A stretch of 44,927 nt of DNA from Acidobacteriaceae bacterium (GTDB lineage Bacteria; Acidobacteriota; Terriglobia; Terriglobales; Acidobacteriaceae): positions 1 to 44,927 of the forward strand of contig PLWX01000209.1 of assembly GCA_003151155.1 (NCBI GenBank), in the 5' to 3' direction. Made by a program: the position numbers and the translations under genes. The notes beneath the pieces were generated by a model, which had not been told where the DNA came from, searched no databases, and worked only from the letters and a program-made list of their open reading frames with translations. Below are positions 1 to 8,754 of the stretch, in pieces (the first letter of the stretch is position 1; each line of letters opens with the position of its first letter).

Positions 1-149
1 ATGACGCTCGCATAGCTGTGGTTCTCTTCGACCACCAGAACAACGTGATTGGAATGCGGGGGCGCCGCGAAAAGAAAGGGCGTACTCGCCAAGAAGAGGG
101 CACCGATCACCAGGCACAGAGCAGCAATGAGGAGGTTGTATTTGGTCAT
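1..149 (-). CDS. Secreted phosphoesterase family protein, N-terminus only (runs off the window)
   Basis: The reverse strand reads ATG at 149-147 and stays open to the window edge (49 codons), so only the N-terminus is present. Residues 1-30 form a signal peptide: MTKY, a long hydrophobic stretch, then FAAPP. It is followed at once by HVVLVVEENHSY. The VVxENHSY pattern is the first conserved block of the phosphoesterase family (PF04185: acid phosphatases and phospholipase C-like enzymes), where the Glu/Asn lie in the metal and nucleophile site. An AGGTGAG ribosome-binding site lies about 6 bases upstream. The catalytic remainder is outside the window, so substrate cannot be judged. Family assignment rests on one motif plus the export signal. 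Confidence 0.68.
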   Translation of the reverse strand, partial: MTKYNLLIAALCLVIGALFLASTPFLFAAPPHSNHVVLVVEENHSYASV

Positions 150-395
150 ATACTCACCTGTCTTGATCAAACAATTCGAAGTGGACATATGAAGCATAGG
201 ACGCGACGCGGAAGAGCGACATGAAAATGCAAGGGGATGAACGAAGCTTCATCAAAAGATCAAGAAGATAGCGGGCGCAATGCGACGATGTCTTAGGTCG
301 TGTTTCCAAAGGACACGATACGAAGGGCAGAAGATGAGTCGTTTGGAAACGTGTGGGTCAAAAGGACATTTTCTCCTGAATGTTTACTTGGGAAA

Positions 396-2264
396 CTAAT
401 CGGTGGCGGGGGTGAGTGTGGGAGGCGAGACGGCCAGGAGTTCCTGGTCTTTGTACTGCAGTTGGTAGAGCTTGTAATAGATGCCGCGTTGTGCGAGCAA
501 CTGCTGGTGCGTGCCCATCTCGCGGACCTTGCCCTTGTGCATCACGATGATTTTGTCGGCTCGCTGAATCGTCGAGAGACGGTGGGCGATGATCAGCGAG
601 GTGCGGCCTTCGACCATCCTGGTGAGAGCGGCGCGGACGCGGAATTCGGTTTCGGTGTCGACGCTGGAAGTGGCTTCATCGAGGATGAGGATCTTCGGAT
701 TGTGGGCCAGTGCCCGGGCGAAAGAAATGAGCTGCTTCTGGCCCGTCGAGAGGGTGCTGCCACGCTCGTGCACGCCTTGCTCGAAGCCGCCAGGTTGCGC
801 ACGGATGAACTCGGCGACATTGACCTCTTCGGCGGCCTGCATCATGGCTTCGTCGGTGATCCACTCCGTACCTAGGCGAATGTTCTCACCGATAGTTCCG
901 GTGAAGAGGAATGGGTCTTGTAGAACGACACCGATGCGCCGACGGAGATCGTTGAGTGCCATGTCGCGGATGTCGATGCCATCGATTTTGATGGCACCCT
1001 GCTGGACATCGTAGAAACGCATCAGCAGGGAGATGAGCGTGGTCTTGCCGGCGCCGGTGTGACCTACGACGGCGACGGTCTCACCGGGTTCGAGGTTGAA
1101 GCTGACGTCACGCAGAACCCAATCCCACTCGTCGTTCTTGTTGGGGTCTTTGCGATAGGCGAACCAGACGTGATCGAACTCGATGCGGCCGGGACCTTCG
1201 ACGGTTTTCGGCTGGGCGACGTCGGCAATTTCGATGGGTGTATCAAGCAACTTGAAGATGCGTTCGCAGGCGGCCATCGCAGACTGCACGATATTGTATT
1301 TCTCGCTGAGATCCTGGATGGGGCGAAAGAAGCGCTGGGCGTACTGAATGAAGGCGACCAGGATACCGATAGTGACAGTACCTTGAATAACGCGTCCGCC
1401 CCCGAACCAGATTGCCGAGGCGATGGCGGTGGCCGACAAAACCTCAACGATGGGGTAGTACACGGCATGGGCCACGATGGCGTCTTTGAAAGCGTCCATG
1501 TGGGTGCGGTTGATTTCTTCAAATTTGTCGTAGGAACGTCGCTCGCGGTTGAAAAGTTGAAGCACGACGATGCCGCTGATGTGTTCCTGCAGGTACGAGT
1601 TGATTCGCGCGATGGCTATGCGAATCTTGCGGTAGGCCTCGCGGACGACGCGACGGAAGATCATCGTCGCCCAGAAGATGATAGGAAGCACCGCGAAGAC
1701 GATGAGCGCCAGCTTCCAGTTCATCCGCAGCATGACGAACATGATCCCCGACAATACAAAGATGTCTTCGACGATCGACACCACGCCGGAGGTAAACATT
1801 TCGTTGAGGGCGTCGACGTCGCTGGTAACGCGGGTGACGAGTCGGCCGACGGGATTCTTGTCGAAGAAACCGATGTGCAGGCGCTGGAGGTGGCGGAAGA
1901 TTTCGGCGCGCATGTCGAACATGGCTTTTTGTCCGACCCACTGCATGAGGTAGGTCTGCGCATATTCGAAACCGAAGCTGAAGAGTTGAAGAACGAGGTA
2001 GATGAAGGCGATCTGGCCGATGCCCTTCATCGGCTGCGTGCTGAGATAGCGATCGAGAAGGCTCGACGCGTGGTGGTTGGAGAGATATTTATCGATGGCG
2101 ACCTTGGTGAGGTACGGACCGAGGACGTCGGCAAGCGACTTGAGGATGATGGCGGCAAGGGCGATGTAGACCTGGAGTTGATAGGGGCGCAGGTAGCCGA
2201 GAAGCCGTCCCATGAGGCGGCTGTCGTAGGCTTTGCCGAGTACATCTTCTTCTTGATTGGCCAT
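396..2264 (-). CDS. ABC exporter half-transporter (MsbA/multidrug type), fused membrane and ATPase domains
   Basis: A 622-residue half-transporter of the usual length for type IV ABC exporters. Residues 1-330 hold the six-helix membrane domain, with the intracellular loop GFFDKNPVGRLVTRVTSDVD typical of the lipid/drug exporter group. Residues 350-600 hold the ATPase: Walker A GHTGAGKT near residue 405, Q-loop VVLQDPFLF, signature LSTGQKQLIS, Walker B ILILDEATSSVD and H-loop IIAHRLST. The expected role is ATP-driven export of a lipid or hydrophobic compound by a homodimer, or a heterodimer with an unseen partner. I chose ATG 2264 over the in-frame GTG two codons upstream; neither has a good ribosome-binding site. 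Upstream lies a palindrome-rich gap. Substrate unknown. Confidence 0.94.
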   Translation of the reverse strand: MANQEEDVLGKAYDSRLMGRLLGYLRPYQLQVYIALAAIILKSLADVLGPYLTKVAIDKYLSNHHASSLLDRYLSTQPMKGIGQIAFIYLVLQLFSFGFEYAQTYLMQWVGQKAMFDMRAEIFRHLQRLHIGFFDKNPVGRLVTRVTSDVDALNEMFTSGVVSIVEDIFVLSGIMFVMLRMNWKLALIVFAVLPIIFWATMIFRRVVREAYRKIRIAIARINSYLQEHISGIVVLQLFNRERRSYDKFEEINRTHMDAFKDAIVAHAVYYPIVEVLSATAIASAIWFGGGRVIQGTVTIGILVAFIQYAQRFFRPIQDLSEKYNIVQSAMAACERIFKLLDTPIEIADVAQPKTVEGPGRIEFDHVWFAYRKDPNKNDEWDWVLRDVSFNLEPGETVAVVGHTGAGKTTLISLLMRFYDVQQGAIKIDGIDIRDMALNDLRRRIGVVLQDPFLFTGTIGENIRLGTEWITDEAMMQAAEEVNVAEFIRAQPGGFEQGVHERGSTLSTGQKQLISFARALAHNPKILILDEATSSVDTETEFRVRAALTRMVEGRTSLIIAHRLSTIQRADKIIVMHKGKVREMGTHQQLLAQRGIYYKLYQLQYKDQELLAVSPPTLTPATD

Positions 2265-2273
2265 CAGCACGCA

Positions 2274-2424
2274 GGGGCTAAAGCCCCGGGTATTTAACGC
2301 CTTCTCGGCACGGCTGAAGCCGTGCCCTGATACAAACCCTTTTCTTGGAAAATTATATAGACGCGCGAGACGGAGCGCAGGATGGAAAAGGTGAGGAGTC
2401 TCGTACCTCAGGGGCTAAAGCCTC
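2274..2424. repeat. Cluster of three short palindromes with a GGCT-RA-AGCC core
   Basis: The gap between the ketosynthase and the ABC exporter holds three related inverted repeats. The first is GGGGCT-AA-AGCCCC (2274-2287). The second is GGCACGGCT-GA-AGCCGTGCC (2307-2326, nine paired bases). The third is a decayed copy, GGGGCT-AA-AGCCTC (2411-2424). All share the core GGCT-purine-A-AGCC, so they look like copies of one family of small interspersed palindromes, not unrelated terminators. The first lies 10 bases upstream of the ABC gene start, where it could fold in the leader. A 63-codon open frame through this area (2345-2533) has no recognisable protein features and I do not call it a gene. 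Confidence 0.6.
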
Positions 2425-2529
2425 GTTTTTGTTTGCTCAGGACCTCACGTCAAAACCAAAAGCGGCTCGTGGCAAGAGCGAAGTCGCACCAAAAGATGCA
2501 AAACAAAGTCGGTTCGTGGTCGGCGATCT

Positions 2530-3780
2530 TTAAGAAAGATTCTTGAGGACGAGGGCGGAATTTTTTGAGCCGAAGGCTATGCAGTTGCACACCGCGTATT
2601 CGACGGCGTGTTTGCGACCCGGTTGGGGGACGTAGTCAAGATCACAATCTGGGTCGGGTTTTTCGAGGTTGATGGTGGGTGGAATTTCGCTGTGCTTCAT
2701 TGCAACTAGAGTGGCGGCGATGCCGGCAGCTCCGCTGGCGCCTTGCGGGTGGCCGATCTGCGATTTCAACGATGACATGGGCACATTACGGGCGTGCTCG
2801 CCTAGCGCGAGTTTGAGGGCGCGGGTTTCGATGCGGTCGTTGAGTTGGGTGCTGGTGCCGTGCAGGTTCACATAGTCGATCTGCGCGGGGCCGATGCCGG
2901 CATTTTCCATAGCGAGCCCGATGGTGCGGGCGGGTTCTTCGCCGCATTCCTGTAAACGGACGCGGTGGAAGGCTTCGCAGGTCGAGGCGTAGCCGGCGAT
3001 TTCCGCGAGCGGTTGCGCGCCGCGGGCACGCGCGTGTTCGAGGTCCTCCAAGACGAACATCCAAGCGCCTTCGGCGAGGACGAATCCGTCGCGGTCGGCA
3101 GAGAAGGGACGTGACGCGCGTTCAGGATCGTCATTCCACGAGGCGGTCATGATCTTCATCAGGGTAAAACCCTTCATGATGCCGGGCGCGAGCGGGGAGT
3201 CGACACCACCGGTGAGCATCATCGGGATCGCTCCGGTCCGAATCTGCATGGCGGCGTAGGCGATGGCATCGGTCGAACTGGTGCAGCCGCAGGTGACGAC
3301 CTGGCTCATGCCGCGGAAACCAAAGCGCATGCTGATCTCGCTGCTCATCGTTCCCATGGTTCCGCTGGGAATGGAGAAGAGGCTCACCTGTTTGATTTTG
3401 CCTTCGAAATAGAGACGATATTGTTCTTCGGAGTAATCCTGCGCACCGCCGCCGGTACCGAGGATGACTCCGATTTCGCGTTTCTCGTCGAGCGACATGT
3501 TGGCGGGATCGAGGCCGGCTAGTTGAAGCGCTTCCGCCGATGCGGCGAAGGCGAGGGGGACGGCACGGCCGACGTGCTTGCGTTCGTGGGCGTCAATCCA
3601 GAGGGACTCGTCAAAGTCGCTGATTTCACCAGCAATGCGCACGGGTAAAGCAGAGGCATCGAAGCGGGTGATCTGTTTCACGCCACTCTTGCCGTCGAGG
3701 ACGGCACGACAGAATTTCTCGTGACCGATGCCGTTCGGACTGACGACACCCATTCCGGTGATGACCACTCGTTTTTCCAT
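2530..3780 (-). CDS. Beta-ketoacyl-ACP synthase, FabF / type II KS-alpha-like
   Basis: Condensing enzyme of 416 residues, the normal FabF length. It begins RVVITGMGVVSPNG. The catalytic Cys-His-His set is complete: Cys166 in VVTCGCTSSTDAI, His307 in NLHGTSTQLND and His344 in SQIGHPQGASG, with the conserved Lys339 in SSLKS. The reaction is decarboxylative condensation of an acyl chain with malonyl-ACP. The nucleophile elbow GCTSSTDA differs from the TACATG/A type of housekeeping FabF and is closer to the GCTSGLD type of type II polyketide KS-alpha. No acyl carrier protein or chain-length factor lies nearby. ATG 3780 is the only sensible start, although its ribosome-binding site is weak. A role in special fatty-acid or polyketide synthesis is inference. 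Confidence 0.88.
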   Translation of the reverse strand: MEKRVVITGMGVVSPNGIGHEKFCRAVLDGKSGVKQITRFDASALPVRIAGEISDFDESLWIDAHERKHVGRAVPLAFAASAEALQLAGLDPANMSLDEKREIGVILGTGGGAQDYSEEQYRLYFEGKIKQVSLFSIPSGTMGTMSSEISMRFGFRGMSQVVTCGCTSSTDAIAYAAMQIRTGAIPMMLTGGVDSPLAPGIMKGFTLMKIMTASWNDDPERASRPFSADRDGFVLAEGAWMFVLEDLEHARARGAQPLAEIAGYASTCEAFHRVRLQECGEEPARTIGLAMENAGIGPAQIDYVNLHGTSTQLNDRIETRALKLALGEHARNVPMSSLKSQIGHPQGASGAAGIAATLVAMKHSEIPPTINLEKPDPDCDLDYVPQPGRKHAVEYAVCNCIAFGSKNSALVLKNLS

Positions 3781-3928
3781 TTAGCTGTTCAGATGCGGGG
3801 GCCGGAGCCGACGCAAAGAAAACAATTTGTGAATGAAATGCCAAAGTTCAAGATTTCACTCTCCGTCAAAAAGTGAAGTGAATGCATGGGTCGCATTCCT
3901 TAAAAGGGATTTGGAGACGAATGCGATT

Positions 3929-3975
3929 TACCCCGCACTTATGTGCGGGGTAATTGTAGTCCGTCGCTGCGCGAT
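3929..3975. repeat. Interspersed palindromic repeat, copy 1
   Basis: Perfect 10-bp inverted repeat TACCCCGCAC-TTAT-GTGCGGGGTA (3929-3952), followed by a non-palindromic tail containing TCCGTCGCTGCGCGA (3960-3974). The same arrangement, head and tail in the same order and orientation, recurs at 6968-7019. It lies between the acyl-CoA dehydrogenase and the ketosynthase genes. The hairpin could act as a terminator or RNA-processing site for the dehydrogenase message, but no T-run follows it. Confidence 0.7.
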
Positions 3976-4010
3976 TAGAGTACTCCACACAATCGTTTCA
4001 CTCGGTGTAT

Positions 4011-5153
4011 CTACCCCTTCAAAATCTGGCGGCTGATTACGAGGCGCTGGATTTCGCTGGTGCCTTCGCCGATGGTGCACAGTTTCACGTCACGATAAAA
4101 CTTTTCGGCCGGGTAGTCTTTGATGAAGCCGTAGCCGCCATGGATCTGCACACCTTCGTTGGCGACGCGGACCGCCACTTCGCTGGTGTAGAGCTTGGCC
4201 ATCGACGACTCGAGCGTGGTCTTCATGTGGTTATCTTTCATCCAGGCGGCGCGCCATGTGAGCAGGCGGGCGGCATCGATCTCGGTGGCCATGTCGGCGA
4301 GTTTCCACTGGATCGCCTGGTTGTCGCAGATGGCCTTACCGAACTGTTTGCGCTCTTTTGAGTAGTCGCGTGCGGCTTCGTAGGCGCCTTGGGCCATGCC
4401 GAGTCCGAGGGCGGCGATCGAAATCCGGCCACCATCGAGGATTCGCATGGCGTCAATGAAGCCGTCACCCTCTTTGCCGAGGAGGTGGTTCAAGGGAATT
4501 TCGCAATCCTCAAAAATGAGTTCGGCGGTGTCGCTGGCGCGCAGGCCAAGCTTGTTTTCTTTTTTGCCGAGTTTGAAACCCTTGGTTCCGGCGTCTACCA
4601 GGAACGCGGAAAGGCCGTGGGTGTGGGCAGTCTTGTCGGTCACGGCGATGACTACGACAACATCGGCATAGTGGCCGTTGGTGATGAAGGTCTTAGTGCC
4701 GTTGAGGACCCACTTGTCGCCCTTGCGGACGGCGGTGGTGCGGGCGCTGCCAGCGTCGGATCCGGCACCCGGCTCGGTGAGGCCCCACGCGCCGATGAAT
4801 TCGCCGGTGGCGAGTTTGGGGATGTACTTGCGCTTCTGCTCCTCGTTGCCTGCCAGAAAAATGTGGTTGCTGCCCAAGGATGTGTGAGCGGCGACGATGA
4901 TGCCGACCGAGCCGTCGACGCGCGAGAGCTCCTCGATGGCGGTGGCGTACTCGATGTAGCCCATGCCCGCGCCACCGTATTCAGTGGGGAAGATGATGCC
5001 CAGCAGGCCCAGTTTGCCGAGTTCCTTAATGGTGGAAAGGGGGAACTCGCAGGCCTCGTCCCACTTCATGACGTTAGGAGCGATCTCACGTTCGGCAAAT
5101 TCGCGCACCATCTTCTGCAGATGCTGCTGTTCATCGGTCAACTCGAAATTCAC
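4011..5153 (-). CDS. Acyl-CoA dehydrogenase
   Basis: FAD enzyme of 380 residues that oxidises an acyl-CoA to the 2-enoyl-CoA in beta-oxidation or branched-chain amino-acid breakdown, passing electrons to ETF. All three domains are present: helical N-terminus ([16 protein letters not shown]), middle beta domain with [14 protein letters not shown], and C-terminal helical domain with KQFGKAI. The catalytic base is Glu363 in [11 protein letters not shown], the position used by short/medium-chain enzymes. The start is GTG at 5153: a GGAGG lies 7 bases upstream and no ATG fits better. It lies in a minus-strand series below threonine aldolase and a SRPBCC protein. Chain-length preference cannot be read from the sequence. 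Confidence 0.93.
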   Translation of the reverse strand: MNFELTDEQQHLQKMVREFAEREIAPNVMKWDEACEFPLSTIKELGKLGLLGIIFPTEYGGAGMGYIEYATAIEELSRVDGSVGIIVAAHTSLGSNHIFLAGNEEQKRKYIPKLATGEFIGAWGLTEPGAGSDAGSARTTAVRKGDKWVLNGTKTFITNGHYADVVVVIAVTDKTAHTHGLSAFLVDAGTKGFKLGKKENKLGLRASDTAELIFEDCEIPLNHLLGKEGDGFIDAMRILDGGRISIAALGLGMAQGAYEAARDYSKERKQFGKAICDNQAIQWKLADMATEIDAARLLTWRAAWMKDNHMKTTLESSMAKLYTSEVAVRVANEGVQIHGGYGFIKDYPAEKFYRDVKLCTIGEGTSEIQRLVISRQILKG

Positions 5154-5269
5154 GCCGGTCCTCCGTCAGGGACACAGGGCCCTGAGATCAAACTTGTGTG
5201 CTGTGACGCTCCGCTGGGAGTCGTACGGGAAGGATAGGAAGCTTTATAACATAAAACTTGAGATGCGGA

Positions 5270-5309
5270 AACTCTAGCTTATAGCTGGCAGCTATCAGGA
5301 ACTAGAGTT
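5270..5309. other. Nested stem-loop at the 3' end of the SRPBCC gene
   Basis: AACTCTAG (5270-5277) pairs with CTAGAGTT (5302-5309), and inside it ATAGCT (5281-5286) pairs with AGCTAT (5290-5295). The structure overlaps the stop codon (5295-5297) of the minus-strand SRPBCC gene. It may protect or end that transcript ahead of the acyl-CoA dehydrogenase gene, but the minus strand carries only a broken T-rich stretch afterwards. Confidence 0.45.
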
Positions 5310-5741
5310 GAGAGCTCGTTTTTCGGCAGCTTCTTTCAGGGATCGGAACAAGTCGACATAAATATTGGTGATCGCGGTGCGTACGCTTTCGCCGAACATG
5401 AAGCTGGCGGGGCCGGTGAATTCCTGCCAAGTCTTCATTAGCGTGGTGCCGTCGGACTGCTCTTCGAACGAAAACCATTGTTCGGCGTTGATCGCTGTGG
5501 TCTCGCCGATCCAGTGCACGAACCCGGGCGGATTGCATTCGATGATGCGGGGACGGAAGGTGACGGGGATGGGCTGGAGGATCTGCATCTGGAACTTGCT
5601 GCCCTGGGCCCAGGGTTCGCCCTCGATCCATTGGGTGTTGGTGATGACGCTGCTCCATTTCGGCCACTCTTCCACGTGCTGGAAGGCTTGCCAGATGTGT
5701 TCAGGTTTGCAGTTGGCTACGGTGGAATATTCCAGGTGCAT
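5295..5741 (-). CDS. SRPBCC / polyketide cyclase-like START-fold protein
   Basis: Small protein of 148 residues with the START-fold pattern: an N-terminal strand (MHLEYSTVANC), helix PEHIWQAFQHVEEWPKWS, then alternating strands (GSKFQMQI, PGFVHWIGE, EQWFSFEEQSDGTTLMKTWQEFTGP) and a long C-terminal helix. Proteins of this fold bind hydrophobic ligands in a cavity between the sheet and the last helix. The family covers cyclases, lipid-transfer proteins and stress proteins, so no reaction can be assigned. Threonine aldolase ends 22 bases upstream on the same strand, so the two are probably cotranscribed. The ATG start gives a full-length fold. Confidence 0.8.
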   Translation of the reverse strand: MHLEYSTVANCKPEHIWQAFQHVEEWPKWSSVITNTQWIEGEPWAQGSKFQMQILQPIPVTFRPRIIECNPPGFVHWIGETTAINAEQWFSFEEQSDGTTLMKTWQEFTGPASFMFGESVRTAITNIYVDLFRSLKEAAEKRALNSSS

Positions 5742-5763
5742 GGGTATCCGTGTTCTCTAGATT

Positions 5764-6849
5764 TTAAGCGCAGATTTCTTCGATGACGCGAACCGCGTGT
5801 TCGCAGGCGGCGCGGTCGACGTCGAGATGGGTGACGAAGCGCATCAGTTCGGGGTTAATGCCGTTGGCGAGGACACTCTTCTCGGCGAGGCGCTGCGAGA
5901 ATTCGGCCGTCGTCATACCGGTACCGCTGATGTCGAAGACGAGAATGTTGGTCTGCACGTGAGCGGCGTCGAGCTTGATTCCGCGGACTTTGGCGAGACG
6001 GTCGGCAACGAACTTGGCGTTGGCGTGATCTTCGTGCAGACGGCTTGGGCCGTGCTCGAGCGCGATGAGACCGGCGGCCGCGAGGACTCCAGCCTGGCGC
6101 ATGCCTCCACCGAGACATTTGCGTACTACATGGGCGCGCTTGATGAATTCACGCGAGCCGACGAGCATCGATCCGACGGGCGCGCCGAGACCCTTGGATA
6201 AGCAGAACATCACGGAATCGACGTGGTGGGTGATTTCGGCAACAGGCTGGCCGAGCGCAGTGGCGGCGTTGAAAATGCGCGCACCATCCAGGTGCACGGG
6301 GATGCCGGCTTTATGGGCGCCTTCGCAGATCTCGTCGATTACGGCAGTGGGCGTGACGGCGCCGCCGGCCATGTTGTGCGTGTTCTCCAGCGAAACCAGG
6401 CCGGTCTGCGCGCGGTAGTAGATACCCGGAGCAATCTTGCGCCGGATCTGCTCCCAATGAATGATGCCGCTCTCGGCGGGAATAGGACGCGGGATACAGC
6501 CGGAGAACTGGGCGATCATCGCCATTTCGTAATTCCAGATGTGTGCGCGCTCTTCGCAGATGACTTCCTGACCGTGATGAGTATGGACTTTGAGAGCGGC
6601 TTGATTGGCCATAGTGCCGGTGGGGAAGAAGAGGGCGGCCTCGCGTTCGAAGATTTCGGCAGCGCGCTGTTCGAGACGATTAACCGTTGGATCTTCACCG
6701 TAAACGTCGTCACCGACCTCGGCTTCCATCATGGCGCGTCGCATGGCGACGGAAGGCCTGGTGACTGTGTCGCTGCGGAGGTCTACCAGCATGGAGCGCT
6801 TTATGTCTTCTTTGGTTTGCGTCGGGGATTGCGAATGAGTGCTGCTCAT
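5764..6849 (-). CDS. ltaE: Low-specificity L-threonine aldolase
   Basis: PLP enzyme that cleaves L-threonine or allo-threonine to glycine and acetaldehyde. Diagnostic segments are [11 protein letters not shown] at the N-terminus, [15 protein letters not shown], the ENTHNMAGG segment, [10 protein letters not shown] and the PLP lysine in [15 protein letters not shown]. Length (361 residues from ATG 6849) fits the family. The frame is open to 6921, but residues before MSSTHSQ have no homology-like content, and even the next Met (6792, MLVDLRSD) is possible as the true start. No strong ribosome-binding site separates these two options. The gene is followed by the SRPBCC gene at 22 bases. Confidence 0.93.
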   Translation of the reverse strand: MSSTHSQSPTQTKEDIKRSMLVDLRSDTVTRPSVAMRRAMMEAEVGDDVYGEDPTVNRLEQRAAEIFEREAALFFPTGTMANQAALKVHTHHGQEVICEERAHIWNYEMAMIAQFSGCIPRPIPAESGIIHWEQIRRKIAPGIYYRAQTGLVSLENTHNMAGGAVTPTAVIDEICEGAHKAGIPVHLDGARIFNAATALGQPVAEITHHVDSVMFCLSKGLGAPVGSMLVGSREFIKRAHVVRKCLGGGMRQAGVLAAAGLIALEHGPSRLHEDHANAKFVADRLAKVRGIKLDAAHVQTNILVFDISGTGMTTAEFSQRLAEKSVLANGINPELMRFVTHLDVDRAACEHAVRVIEEICA

Positions 6850-6932
6850 AAATTTTCCAAAAGCTGAGTTTACTTGGGTTGCGGGGAAATTGCGAAAACG
6901 ATTGCGATCTCGGGAGGGCATTTTCGGGTGGC

Positions 6933-7019
6933 GTCCCCTAAAGGGGACTCGGGTTGGATAGGCGACCTACCCCGCAATCACTTGCGGGGCTAATGTATTC
7001 CGTCGCTGCGCGACTGGAG
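6933..7019. repeat. Palindrome plus interspersed palindromic repeat, copy 2
   Basis: A first inverted repeat GTCCCCT-AA-AGGGGAC occupies 6933-6948. Twenty bases on, TACCCCGCAA / TTGCGGGG(C)TA (6968-6992) with tail TCCGTCGCTGCGCGACTGGAG matches the element at 3929-3975 in sequence, order and orientation. It fills most of the gap between hemW (stop at 7030) and threonine aldolase. Two divergent copies about 3 kb apart in one window suggest a genome-wide repeat family. Confidence 0.68.
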
Positions 7020-7029
7020 CTTCGACGAC

Positions 7030-8265
7030 CTACGCGGGACCGCGCGTAGGGAGAATGGTCAGCGGTGCTTGCGCTGGTAGGGCTGGGTCGGTGGCCGGAT
7101 CGGAAAGCATGAGGCGTTCGAAGACTTCGTTGGAGAGGAGGCGGCCGCGATCGGTGAGGCGGATGTTTTGACCGGCAGGTTCCAGGAGACCAAGTTCCGT
7201 GAGAGCGTCCAGGATGGGAGCGCGTTTGACGATGGCAGGTTCTCCACACGCTTCCGCGATGGCACGCAGATCGATGCCGCGGTTGAGGCGCAAGCCGAGG
7301 AAGAAGGCTTCATCTTCGGCGGACGCGCTATCGATTTTGCGGAAGGTACGGGGGGTTCCGTTGAGCTGGTTATCCAAGTCGTCAGAGGTAGAGAAACGCA
7401 TGCCTTCATAGCTAGAGCCATGGAGCATGGAATGGGCGTCAACCCCGAAGCCTAGATAGGGATGTCTCAACCAATACTTTAAGTTGTGTCTTGACTCGCG
7501 GCCTGGGCGCGCGAAGTTGGAAATTTCGTATTGATGGATGCCCGCTCCGTTCAGGGTGTCGCAGGCTTGCTGGTAGAAGTCGGCGGTAGCGTCGTCATTG
7601 GGAACGAAGTGGGCATGGTAGCGGGTTCCACCGGCCATGAGTTCGCGGCCGAGGCGGGAGTCTTCGTCAACCTCAAGCATGTAGACGCTGACGTGAGGTA
7701 CTCCGATGGCGATGACGTCGTCCAAGGATGTTCGCCAGCTTTCGGCGGTCTGGTGCGGGAGGCCGGCGATGAGATCGATGCTGAGGTTAGTGATGCCGGA
7801 CTGGCGAAGCAGATCGATGTCGGCCAAGGTGATGGCACGGGTATGGAGGCGACCGACGGAACGACTCTCTTCGTCAACGAAGGACTGCACGCCGAGGCTG
7901 ACGCGGTTCACCCCGCAGCGCAACAGGGTGTTGACGATTTCGGGGGTGATGGTTCCGGGAGCGCACTCGACGGTGACTTCGGCGTCGGGGCTGACGGCGA
8001 AGGTGTTGTGGATGGCATCGAAGAGACGCTGGAGTTGATCGGGGGCGAGGACGCTTGGGGTGCCTCCACCGAGATAAATGGAGTCGACATCGCGATCGAA
8101 AGAACAGAGAGCGGTGGTGGCTAGGGATTCAGAGTTGGCGATGTCCGCGGTTACGACGTCGATGTAGCGGTCGAAGAGTTCGCGCGAGAAGACGCCGGAG
8201 GCGAAGTTGCAGAACGAGCACTTGGTGCGACAGAAGGGAACCGAGATGTAGACGCCGAGGGGCAC
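7030..8265 (-). CDS. hemW: Radical SAM protein HemW (coproporphyrinogen III oxidase-like haem chaperone)
   Basis: Radical SAM protein of 411 residues. It begins with the HemW form of the cluster motif, YISVPFCRTKCSFCNF, with Cys12, Cys16 and Cys19 as the [4Fe-4S] ligands. SAM-binding segments follow: GGGTPSVL, then TVECAPGTITPE and NRVSLGVQSF. The HemN_C domain is at the end (GLRLNRGIDL, LTDRGRLLSNEVFERL). HemW proteins bind haem and deliver it to target enzymes; most do not oxidise coproporphyrinogen, despite old annotations. The start is GTG 8265, which places PFCRTKC at the family position. The VOC gene ends 14 bases upstream on the same strand, suggesting cotranscription. Confidence 0.9.
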   Translation of the reverse strand: MPLGVYISVPFCRTKCSFCNFASGVFSRELFDRYIDVVTADIANSESLATTALCSFDRDVDSIYLGGGTPSVLAPDQLQRLFDAIHNTFAVSPDAEVTVECAPGTITPEIVNTLLRCGVNRVSLGVQSFVDEESRSVGRLHTRAITLADIDLLRQSGITNLSIDLIAGLPHQTAESWRTSLDDVIAIGVPHVSVYMLEVDEDSRLGRELMAGGTRYHAHFVPNDDATADFYQQACDTLNGAGIHQYEISNFARPGRESRHNLKYWLRHPYLGFGVDAHSMLHGSSYEGMRFSTSDDLDNQLNGTPRTFRKIDSASAEDEAFFLGLRLNRGIDLRAIAEACGEPAIVKRAPILDALTELGLLEPAGQNIRLTDRGRLLSNEVFERLMLSDPATDPALPAQAPLTILPTRGPA

Positions 8266-8279
8266 AGATCATTATCCCA

Positions 8280-8672
8280 TCAGCCGGAGTTGCCCAATTC
8301 GGAGGTAGGCTGTCCGACGAAGACGAGGATGCCATGAGGGTCGATGATGTGAAATTCGGTCATGCCATAGTCCCTGGCGAACAGGTCGCGAATCGTGTAG
8401 TTCTCCTTAAAAGTTTTCACGTGTTCCCAAAGTGCTTCGATGTTGGAGACTTCGATGTAGCATTCGCCATGTTTGCGCATGGCGTCCATCACCGCTTCAG
8501 ACGCAGCGTTTTGGAAATGCAGCGTCTGGCCGTCACGCTCGATGACGCAATAATTGGGAGACTGTAAGGTCGGCGTAAATCCGAGGACAGTGCGATAGAA
8601 GGCGATGGTCTGTTCCATGTCGTCAGTTGCAAACATGGGACTGATTCGCTTGATCTTTGGCTCCGATGACAT
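8280..8672 (-). CDS. VOC (glyoxalase/bleomycin-resistance fold) family protein
   Basis: A 130-residue protein of the vicinal oxygen chelate fold, built of paired beta-alpha-beta-beta-beta units. Clear pieces are KRISPMFATDDMEQTIAFYRTVLGF at the N-terminus (paraphrased pattern: strand, then helix, then loop), CVIERDGQTLHF, CYIEVSNIEALWEHV and the closing strand MTEFHIIDPHGILVFVGQ. The last segment is typical of antibiotic-resistance-like and dioxygenase-like members. The start ATG 8672 has GGAG 9 bases upstream; the frame stays open to 9059 but that extension lies antisense to meaB. It is divergent from meaB, with 82 bases between the starts. Substrate unknown. Confidence 0.85.
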   Translation of the reverse strand: MSSEPKIKRISPMFATDDMEQTIAFYRTVLGFTPTLQSPNYCVIERDGQTLHFQNAASEAVMDAMRKHGECYIEVSNIEALWEHVKTFKENYTIRDLFARDYGMTEFHIIDPHGILVFVGQPTSELGNSG

Positions 8673-8754
8673 GGTCGGCGCTCCGCAGGCTGGTATCTTA
8701 CACTGTGAGGTAGGCTGCGAAAGTGTGCGTCCTACAGAAGAGGTTGTCGGGATC

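Noticed and set aside
1059..2297. A 412-codon open frame on the plus strand
   Set aside because: It lies wholly antisense to the ABC exporter, which has all ATPase motifs. The translation has biased composition typical of GC-rich antisense frames.
2345..2533. Small 62-residue frame in the palindrome-rich gap
   Set aside because: Composition is that of the repeats, with no ribosome-binding site and no similarity pattern.
4389..5237. A 282-codon plus-strand frame
   Set aside because: Antisense to the acyl-CoA dehydrogenase, whose catalytic Glu and all domains are intact. No domain is recognisable in the antisense frame.
6223..6867. A 214-codon plus-strand frame
   Set aside because: Antisense to threonine aldolase, with no motifs and no ribosome-binding site.
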